From assembly GCA_029298735.1 (NCBI GenBank), contig JANSLP010000240.1:1-52156 (forward strand): DNA of 52,156 bases, in the 5' to 3' direction. The notes under the pieces are model-generated. The model searched no databases, was not told the origin of the DNA, and saw only the letters and a list, made by a program, of their open reading frames with translations. The position numbers were made by a program, and so were the translations under genes. How positions within the stretch are numbered: the stretch's first letter is position 1; every line of letters begins with the position of its first letter. Origin of the DNA: Ophiostoma sp. CBS 140.51 (taxonomy: Eukaryota > Ascomycota > Sordariomycetes > Ophiostomatales > Ophiostomataceae). Below, piece after piece: positions 44,447-52,156 of this stretch.

Positions 44447-47167
44447 CCCAGCCTGCCCAACCTGTGCCTGGACTGCAGCGGCAGCCTTGGAGGGAGCCCC
44501 ATCTGAGCGCCGCCGCCGGTGCTTTCGCACTCTGTGCCTGCCCTGTGTTATTGGCATTTGGCGGCCTGCTTTGGTCTGTAACTATGTCCGTCGCTAACGA
44601 AACCGCCCACCAACAGAAAGCTGACCCTGCATAGACCAAAAAGGCTGATAATTGGCACTTTTTGTTGGCACCTATCTGTCACTTCTGCCGCTTCAGTGTT
44701 GGATCGAGGTGCTGTCAAGCTAGTCCATCCCGTGTGTGGAGATGGACGTCGTAGCGGCGCAGTCGCAATGGAGAATCTGTCGTTGGAAGCTAGGAAGAGC
44801 CGAAGATCGTGGCTTGGCTGTTTTGACGTCCCCGTTTCTGACGTCGTTGTGGCCTCGTGAACTACGAGACGCGTAGAGCGTAGGCAACGAGATAATACTG
44901 ACAGAAAGACAAAGGGCAAATAGGACGACGCCAAGGAGAAGAGGATCGTGGGAGGAATAAAAATAACAAATAACAATACTAAACAAAAACAAAAACAAAA
45001 CAAAACAAAACACAAGGGTTCAGAGGATCAAATAGGTTAAAGAGAGGAAGTAGAAGAAGCCTTATATGAACTTGTGAGGAGTAATGCAGAGCGAATAAAC
45101 GAATACTAGGATAGGTCTGTAGGAAGAAGAGACGTTGGGCCAAAAGGCGTTTTGGCATGTCAGGTTGATAGGAAGAGAAAAGGATGGCATCTCATTTGAC
45201 GCGGCGACGGACGGAACTTTTCTGGGGGAGAGGGGGGGCGTGTCGTGGCATGCCTTCCGCGTTGCTGTTTGTCTCTCGACCGCACCTTCCCGCACTTGTG
45301 CTGTTTTTGACGTGTTTTCTTTCCTTTTCGTAAATATTTCTCATATTCTTCCCGGTCGGGAAGTAGCGATTGACAACCCGTATGGCAAAGCAATTTATCG
45401 GAATTTATTTCACTTTCTCTCTAATAATATATGTTCCCTTTTTCGATCAAAGAATACGATAAAAGGATCAGGAAAGAGCGCACCGCTGTGCAACTGGACC
45501 GTTCCTTCTTTGCACCCCCCGTTTTACGCCCAATGCGCCTCTTTTTGGCAAAAATTCTTTCGTTGACATGATTAGCTTTTTCTTCTCTCTTTCCTGACCC
45601 CCGTGCAATTCTGCGCAATATCTCATTGTTTTTGCATGTCTTATGCTCACCGCAGTTCATGTAGGGGTTTGAACGGGAATGCGAACGGGTGCATCGTTTG
45701 TCCAGGATACCTATGCGGTTATGATGCGGTAAACAGCGAGTACATACGACTTGGTTCGGGTTCGCATTGTCTCTCCCAGTTGCACCTTCCGTACTTCCGT
45801 ACCTTCCGCATCAGTCATTTCTTCACCCGTTGTAAAAAAGGGCAATCACGGACGACACTCTTTCCGTCAATGCTTCTTTCTTATCAGGACTACTTGCCTG
45901 ACGTTGCTCTTTCCCATGTCCAATGTCACTCCGCTCCGACGTGACTTCTCGGTATGACAAGAACTGTCTCTCTTTTTCTCTTGTTATTCTCTCCCCTACA
46001 TTCATTTGTATCCAATGCCACCGAAGAAACGGCAGTCAACTTTGTCTGTCCTCCCCACCTCCAAAGCGCCCCCTGCAAGCCTCCCTGGAGCGCCACCCCG
46101 GCATGTATATGTACCTTCTCTATCCTTACATATGCTGGCTGCCAAACGGACAGAAACAACGAAAACGGATTTGCCCGTTCGTGCCGTCAGTGGCTTCTCT
46201 CTCTCTCTCTCTTTTGTTTTCCTTCCCCTCTCAGCCGTCCGTCCTCTTCTCAGCCCGGGCACCTTGTGCATGTGTAGTGAAAACATATGTGACACAATAT
46301 GTACAGGTAAAGAAAGGAACGGCATTGGTTGCACAACTCTCGGCAAGGTCTGACCTTGTTTTCTTTTGCTGCCAGTTCCTTTCTTTTCCCTCTGAGATAG
46401 TTATTCTTGTCCTCTTCCCTGCCGTCCTCCTGTCATGTCCGAATAGACACCGCCCACCCCCAATATACAGATATACGTCAACAAAAACGACGAGATTTGC
46501 TCGAGACACAAAGCTTCGGAGTTCAGCCCCTCCAAAAGCGTTTGACAGGAGAGACAGAAAGACAGAAAGACGACCGGATTTATCATCGAAGGGGAATACG
46601 AGCTTCACTATAAGTGCATAGAGTGGCATATGATGCAGTTACAGAGAGTAGACTGGAGACACAACGGCGCCATCAAAGGGTGAGCTGAAGTCCCAAAATC
46701 GTCAAGCTGAGGCCGGCCAGTTACCCTTTTCATGATATTTGTCTCTCCTTTTCTTCGATGTCCTCGTTCTCGGGTCCCCAGAAATTGTAGTTGAAATTTT
46801 GTATATCATAAAAAAGTTACCTAAATGTTATTTTTATTTTTCTCGTTTTGCGCCGCAGCACATCATTTCTCCCCCCCCCCCCCACATCTCATCATATTTC
46901 CCTTTCTCGTCCAATTCAAACGGAGCAAGGCGCTTTGTGTTCCCAGAAAACCCGATCCCCACCTAATCCTCAACCGAACAAGCCGTGTAAAATCAGAAAG
47001 GAGGTAATGTTGTATGAGAAATGGGCCTTCTTCGGCTTCGGCCGCTCGTTTATGCTTGCCATCCTTCGCCAAACGGCGCCCATTTCATGGCGTTTTTTCT
47101 CGTTTTGGTGGTCGTTTTCTTTCGTTTACCTGCACTGCATTTTCATTGGTCGACCGCCGTTATCCTT
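44447..47167. other. 2.7 kb intergenic region upstream of the C78 peptidase gene
   Basis: This region holds the C78 peptidase promoter and the SES1 3' UTR. It contains an A/C-rich AAAAC-type run near 44985-45015, a CT microsatellite near 46194-46213 and a run of 13 C at 46871-46883. ORFs up to about 230 codons exist but overlap in several frames and lack known domains. I cannot exclude a small or noncoding gene here. Confidence 0.45.
46871..46883. repeat. Homopolymer of 13 C
   Basis: Thirteen consecutive C bases lie in the probable SES1 3' flank. The run is long for this window and its exact length may be a sequencing or assembly uncertainty. Confidence 0.85.
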
Positions 47168-49832
47168 CTAGACCTTGACGTTCTTCAGCGCGTCAGCTGC
47201 CTCACCGACCTTGGCGGCGACAGCACCAGCGGCCGCGGCGACCTTGGGCTTGGCGCCCTTGTCGGCAGCCTTTGCCTTCTTCGTCGAGGTGGAGTCCTTG
47301 GGGAGCTCTTTGGTGAAGGGAATGAAGTCGGGAGCGCCAGGCAGGTATTTGCGCAGGGGCTCCGGGACGCGAACACCCTCAGGTGTCTGGAAGTTCTCGA
47401 GGATGGCGCCTGGACTTTGTTAGCATAGCTCTCTTCTCCTGGTGTCACATACGCTGTGCCTTTTATTCCCCCACGTATTGGTCCGTCAACTTACACATGG
47501 TGCGGCTGGTGGCGGTCAGGGTGGAGTTCAGGCTAGAATATGGTCAGAACACTGTCATCATCGTCATTTTGAAAGGCGTATTTCGGTCCTCCACCTACCA
47601 GTGGACGTATTTCTTCTTGACTAGAAGGAGAGTCAGTATCTGTTTGAGTCATTGTTGGATTTTTGGGCAGGATAGCTTACCATCAGTCTGGGTCTTGGGA
47701 CCATAACGGATGTCGAGTGCGCGGGACTGGTCTGTTTTGCGTGTAAGTTACTGTATGCCAAGAATTAGAGGGTGGATGGCCATATCATACAGTCAGTGCA
47801 GTTGGAGCAAGAGACGAGCTCCTTGTACTCCGCCTGGAAGGGGAACCAAGCCCTACGACGAGTTAGTGAACGTCAATTGAAACATGATGTCCGGGAAGAC
47901 ATACTCAAGATCGTATTTCTTGCTGGCAGCTTGGTTGAAGGCACCGCTGACGATGGCGACAACGCGGTACGGCAGACCCAGGGACTGGCAGAACTCCTCT
48001 GAGTTGGCGATCATGGCATCGAACTGCTCCCAGCTCTTCTCGGGGTCTAACAATAATGTTAGTGACGGGTGATTGACTTGATTCGAACTAATGGGAAGAA
48101 TACATACCGCACAGAACAAACTGCTCAACCTTCTCGAACTGGTGGACACGGAAAGTACCCCAAGCATCCTTGCCGTGAGAACCAGCCTCACGACGGCTGG
48201 AAAAGGATGTGTTAGTCTCTGAAAGACTATCGTAGGTTGGAGTAACAGCGTATAACTTACAAGCAAGTGCTGAAACCAGCATACTTGATGGGCCTAGGTG
48301 GGAAAGAGGTCAGTAACAGGAACTTGATAAAAATGCAATGGCATCAAAATCTTACATCTCATTTGCCTGGAGCCACTGGCCGGCGTGGTAGGCAGAGATG
48401 GGCTGCTCGGAGGCTGGACATCATGTCAGTATTCGTATTTCGGGGCGGTTTCCCTCGGATTGATAATGGAATCACTTACTAGCTATAATTTATTCATTTA
48501 GCATTTATTCCTGAAATTCAAAGGAGAAAGGGGGTCTCATTTAACTTACCAATCAGGTACTTCTCAGAGTCACCATCGACAACCTTGTAGAGCTGCTCGC
48601 TGTAATGTTGTCAGTATATAGCCTTAAAGTCGACCGTATAAATTAGATAATGGAAGTAAACTTACTCGAAGTCGTCAAGCTGGGCTGTCTGGGCCATGAT
48701 CTCTTTTGACCTATCGGTTGTCAGACTGTTTCTCATACAATGCAGTATATAAAGGTGTAAGCGCAACATACATCATGAAGGGTGACTGCAGGGCAGTGTA
48801 GCCGTGCTTTTGTGTGAGGAACTCGAGACCGTCTGGAGCGTGTTAGTATGCATGGTACTTCATAGGTAAGCCTTGCAAAGCTGCCAGAAAATTCAAACTT
48901 ACAGTTGATGATGGCTTGGTTCCTAATCGGCTGTGAGTAAGTAGTTCCTAGCTATGAAATAGTTTCGTGGCAATATGCTCTTACAGGAAGACCTAGAGAA
49001 CAATGTCAGCAGTTGCACGTGTAAGACAGAATAACACCATACACAAAATCAACTTACACCCCAGTTCTTGAGGAAGTAGCCGCGGTGGCCGACCACCTTG
49101 ACACCAGCCTCCGGGTTGTAGCCGTCAATGCGCAGCAGCAGCTCATGGTGCGACAGCAGCTTGCTGCGGTCCTCTTCACCCACAGCGACCTCGCGGTCGG
49201 CGGGCACCCACGTAGTGATAATCGGGTTGTTGTCCTCGTTGTTGTCAACGGGGACGGAGTCGTGGATCAGGTTGCCGATGCTGCCGAGAGCCTTGTTCAT
49301 GGCCTTCTCCTTGACGGCGGCAGAGTCGAGCATGTCCTTCTTCTGCTTCTCGGTGGCAATCTTCTGTTGGAGGAGGTCGTCGGCGTTTTCCTTGGCCTTC
49401 TTCTTCGCACCAATCTGCTTCTCTGCGGCTTGTTAGTCTAAGATCGGGTAGAGATAGGGGCGTTGAGAGTGCGCAGTTCGTACGGATGTCGTTGATCTTG
49501 GCGTTCAGCCTGGAGAGAGGTTTGATTAGCAAAGGTGCCGGCTCAGCAAGAACAAAAGCGCCGACAAGGCTCGGAAGGGCACATACTGGGTAGCGTCGTA
49601 GAGGGTTTTGCGGTGGTCCTGCCATAACTCAATGACCTTGTCGACCACCTCGGGGTCCGCATAACGGCGCTGCAAGAGTTGTTAGCCGGGCTGAAGGGGT
49701 GAGAGCGCGCAATTGCGCCGCCGATCGTATCCCAAGAACTGGAGAGAAGGAAGTAAAACGCACGCGTTGGCTCTCCTTGACGGCAGCCGGGTTGCCACCG
49801 CGCTCAACAATAAGGTCGAGAACGTCGAGCAT
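47168..49832 (-). CDS. SES1: Cytosolic seryl-tRNA synthetase, 19 exons
   Basis: SerRS charges tRNA-Ser in the cytosol. Exons are 49832-49764, 49669-49587, 49509-49484, 49422-49058, 48992-48985, 48922-48903, 48832-48772, 48710-48666, 48599-48550, 48482-48480, 48413-48356, 48293-48261, 48196-48108, 48046-47905, 47852-47791, 47731-47681, 47620-47599, 47532-47495 and 47409-47168. They total 1467 nt, coding 488 aa; the 18 introns are 52-94 nt with GT-AG ends. Protein marks are the N-terminal tRNA-binding coiled coil (AKINDIQKQIGAKKKAKENA), SHHELLLRIDGYNPE, the serine-binding TxE loop (LIATSEQP, Thr244), motif 2 (FRREAGSHGKDAWGTFRVH), VSCSNCTD, and motif 3 (NSTLTATSRTMCAILENFQ). A Lys/Ala-rich C-terminal tail of about 40 residues replaces the short Lys tail of yeast Ses1. 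Two exons are micro-exons of 3 and 8 nt. Confidence 0.95.
48480..48482 (-). other. SES1: 3-nt micro-exon (exon 10) of SES1
   Basis: The minus strand reads ATTATAG|CTA|GTAAGTG: a good acceptor, three bases, then a consensus donor. Exon 9 ends CTG ATT G and exon 11 begins CC TCC GAG. Adding CTA gives G|CT A|CC, that is Ala243-Thr244, restoring the LIATSEQP block. Without it the protein reads LIASEQP, with the TxE Thr lost. The flanking introns would be 67 and 66 nt, normal for this gene. No nearby alternative acceptor or donor supplies the Thr. Confidence 0.8.
48985..48992 (-). other. SES1: 8-nt micro-exon (exon 5) of SES1
   Basis: The minus strand reads TTCTCTAG|GTCTTCCT|GTAAGAG, with a CTGAC branch 12-17 nt upstream. 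The eight bases join TGG GGT and G AAC CAA to give NWGVFLNQAIIN, the conserved block found in eukaryotic SerRS. Skipping would shift the frame. Confidence 0.88.
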
Positions 49833-51252
49833 GTTGGGCAGGTATCGTAGGTTCGAAAATACGGGGTGGGTTCGGGGATCGGGTGGTTAGGGCGGTCGGG
49901 TGAGAAAAAGTCGCGATGCGATGCGGTAATGCTGTTGGCTTTTTGTAAAGAGTCAGAAGATCGTCATGAAGAGAGAGGGACAGGCCTTTCCAAACGTGGA
50001 GAGGAGTCACCGGCCAGGCTGAGGGCAATTACATACAAGAAGTTGGGACGGCAGGAGCAACCAACGTAGCCTGATTGCCAAAAAAAAAAAAAAGTCAAAA
50101 GTCGGGACGAAGCTAGAGGATTCGTTTGGAAGGGACGTTGTTCGTTTTCACCAACAGGGCAGGAGCGATCAGGCCAATCTAGTTTTTAGGCGCTGCCTAC
50201 AAAGTATTGGTGGCACTTGCCTTCAGCTGAGAACGACCAGGCTTTCTCAGAGGTGTTGAAAGTGGAAGGAGGGGCACTGCGCGCTAAAGTTGAGTTTGGA
50301 CGTGGGATTTTGGCAAGGTAGTGGACGAAAAGGGTAAGGTAAACGATGCGACCAGAACAACAGGGGACTTGGGTCTGTTGGTGGGGTTCCGGCTGGCAAC
50401 GTGCCTGTCCCCCCTGGAGCAAATAACAAAAGCATGGGCCAGATCCAGGCCCGATAACGAAAGGAGGGCCCATTTTGCAGCCCCTCACGTTCGACCGATA
50501 ACGCACCAAACGCTGAAACTTCGATAGTCGATAGTCGATAGTCGACACAGACCCAGGAGAGCTCCTTCCTTCGCAGAATGCCATTCAAAAAGAGCTTTTG
50601 TTTGTCGCTACCAGACAATGGCATTTCGTTATCTACAGATAGCGTGTGTATTTGTACGTGTGTACTGAGTATGGTTGTTGCGGCAGCGATTATGCTGGGT
50701 GAGACATGGCTGTCTCAAACGGTTGTATCGGCAGCTGTTTGTTCGGACGGGCTGCACAAACAGATATGGGATGAAGTGGATGAAAGAAAGACAATAAGAC
50801 GGTGGTGTGGACGACGAGACAGAGACAAAGAAGACTGCGGGGTGTCAAAGATTGCAAGTAATGGCATTGCCCTATCCTGTCCGACAGCTCAAGCAGCAAA
50901 CGTAACGATCCCTCCATGGTTCCTCCATGTACAGAAAACAACATAAATGCAAGGCGAAGCAACAAATCATGCAATGAAGCAGAGCAAACATAAAATGGGA
51001 AGAAGAATGTATGCAAAAGAGACAGAAGGAAGAAGAAGAAGAAAGAAGGAAAAGGAAAAAGATGCACATGTAAAATCATACCCTCCCGGTTGCCCATATG
51101 TAAAATAACACCAATTGTATAGACCATCCGCAAAATTACCATCTACAAGGGAAGCGCGAGAAATGAAATGGAAGTGGACGCAAAGGAAAGCAGAGAAAGA
51201 AGCAGAAATCTAAAGCAACACCGCTGGTCGTCGATCGTCGTCGAGCTCGGGC
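49833..51252. other. SES1 promoter and RHB1 3' flank
   Basis: This 1.4 kb lies between two minus-strand genes. A run of about 14 A is near 50080-50094. A 7-bp tandem repeat (TCGATAG three times, ending TCGAC) is at about 50521-50545. The RHB1 side is A/G-rich on the plus strand. ORFs here overlap and resemble nothing known. Confidence 0.55.
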
Positions 51253-51884
51253 TCACATCACCGCACACTTTCCGCCGTCTTGCGGCTCGTTGGGGTTCTG
51301 GGCCTTCTCGATCTGGCCGATCAGCAGCTCAAAGGCCTTGGCCACATTCGTGTCGAAGCGTGCACTGGCCTCGATCTGGGCGCAGTCAAACTTCTCGGCC
51401 AGCTTCTTGCCGTCCTCGACGGTGACCTGGCGCTGCTCGGGCCGCAAGTCGCTCTTGTTGCCGACAATAACGAGAGGCACCCAGCTGACGCCCAGGTGGT
51501 CGAGGATCTTATCACGAATGACCTGAATCATCTCGTACGACTGCTTGGAGGCGACGGAGTAAACGAGGACGTAGCCATGGATGCCGATAAAGTGCTTCGA
51601 GTTCAGGATGCTGTACTCGTCCTGGCCGGCGGTGTCGACGATCTCGGTGGCATATTCCTGGCCCTTGTAGCGGATCTCCTTGCTGAACGTGTTCTCGATG
51701 GTCGGGTAGTAACTCTCGATAAAGTGTCCCTCGACATACCGGACCGCCAAAGAGGATTTGCCTGGGAGTGTTAGCGGGGGAAAAGAAAAGATAGACAAGA
51801 GAGCATGAGGCTTCAAACTCAAAACATACCGACAGAACGGCTGCCAACAATGGCGATTTTGCGCTGCTTGGATGGTGACGGCAT
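51253..51884 (-). CDS. RHB1: Rheb-family small GTPase
   Basis: Rheb activates TOR complex 1 in organisms that keep the TSC-Rheb axis and in yeast affects arginine uptake; it acts on endomembranes. Exons are 51884-51830 and 51761-51253, encoding 187 aa. The P-loop GSRSVGKSS at residues 14-22 carries Arg16 at the place of Ras Gly12, a Rheb hallmark. The effector segment YYPTIENTFSK follows, then switch II DTAGQDEYSIL, VGNKSDL and the EASAR guanine motif. The C-terminus ends CAVM, a CaaX box for farnesylation. The single 68-nt intron interrupts the P-loop after SVG, with a GTATGT donor and a CTAAC branch. The start ATGCCGTCACC is the only in-frame ATG before the P-loop. Confidence 0.97.
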
Positions 51885-52156
51885 TTAGAAAGCTGGAGAG
51901 CGCGTGGGGGTGGGCGCTGCACGTGTGTGGGAAGGGTTTCTGAGAGGGAATCGGAGGAGGGGAGTGTACGGCAGCGAGGGTGCTGGCAACGTTCGTTTTG
52001 CGATATGCAGGGTGCAGCTGAACAAGGTGAGGGGACGAGAAGAGGTTTTGCGACGGCGAACTGTGGTAGGTGGGCTCGAAGGCAGCGGTGAGAGACGCAG
52101 GACGGGTGGTGTGCAGTTGTGGCGTTGTCGAATCGTCGGAGCGAGAGAGTGGGAGG
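51885..52156. other. RHB1 5' flank to the window edge
   Basis: These 272 nt upstream of RHB1 are G/A-rich on the plus strand, a pyrimidine-rich leader for the gene. The window ends before any other gene. Confidence 0.6.

Noticed and set aside
45135..45566. 143-codon plus-strand ORF in the 2.7 kb gap
   Set aside because: There is no recognisable domain or splice context, and it overlaps other ORFs on the opposite strand.
1..52156. Mobile elements, CRISPR arrays, tRNA or rRNA genes, biosynthetic gene cluster
   Set aside because: I looked for transposase or reverse-transcriptase motifs, terminal repeats, regular spacer arrays, T-arm (GGTTCRANNCC) signals and clustered secondary-metabolism enzymes by eye and found none.

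Overview
The window comes from the nuclear genome of a filamentous ascomycete, most likely a sordariomycete. The coding sequence is moderately GC-rich. Introns are short (about 50 to 150 nt, GTRNGT...CTAAC/CTGAC...YAG). Intergenic spaces run to 1-3 kb and are rich in A/T and pyrimidine runs. Nearly every gene is a conserved single-copy fungal gene. I see no transposon, CRISPR array, rRNA or tRNA, virus-derived gene or biosynthetic cluster, so this is core chromosome rather than an accessory island. All exon structures were read by eye from splice signals and protein conservation; coding lengths were checked for divisibility by three.

Layout, left to right: calcineurin B (CNB1, -), Enhancer-of-polycomb-like EPL1 (+), the KEOPS tRNA-modification ATPase KAE1 (+), the SNF1/AMPK beta subunit (-), an unrecognised membrane protein (+), the P-TEFb-like kinase BUR1 (-), a 51-residue complex I subunit like NDUFB2 (+), a cyclopropane-synthase-like SAM methyltransferase (-), a P5B ATPase like YPK9 (-), histone chaperone NAP1 (+), D-3-phosphoglycerate dehydrogenase (+), class V myosin MYO2 (+), FAP7 (+), ITPase HAM1 (+), a C78 peptidase like human ZUP1 (-), seryl-tRNA synthetase (-) and Rheb GTPase RHB1 (-).

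The genes do not form a pathway cluster. They group loosely into nutrient and stress signalling (CNB1, AMPK beta, RHB1), chromatin and transcription (EPL1, BUR1, NAP1), translation and nucleotide housekeeping (KAE1, FAP7, HAM1, SES1), and membrane or organelle function (YPK9, MYO2, NDUFB2).

The most notable observation is the seryl-tRNA synthetase gene. It reads cleanly only as 19 exons in 2.67 kb, and exon 10 is a 3-nt micro-exon (48480-48482). That micro-exon supplies bases for two codons, including the Thr of the conserved serine-binding TxE motif. Skipping it would leave an intact reading frame lacking just that Thr. An 8-nt micro-exon lies 0.5 kb upstream. Secondary points are a perfect inverted pair of CACGTG boxes in EPL1 intron 1 with three more boxes in the promoter region, an arginine-aspartate repeat tail on BUR1, and a possible tiny spliced gene at 27475-27711.
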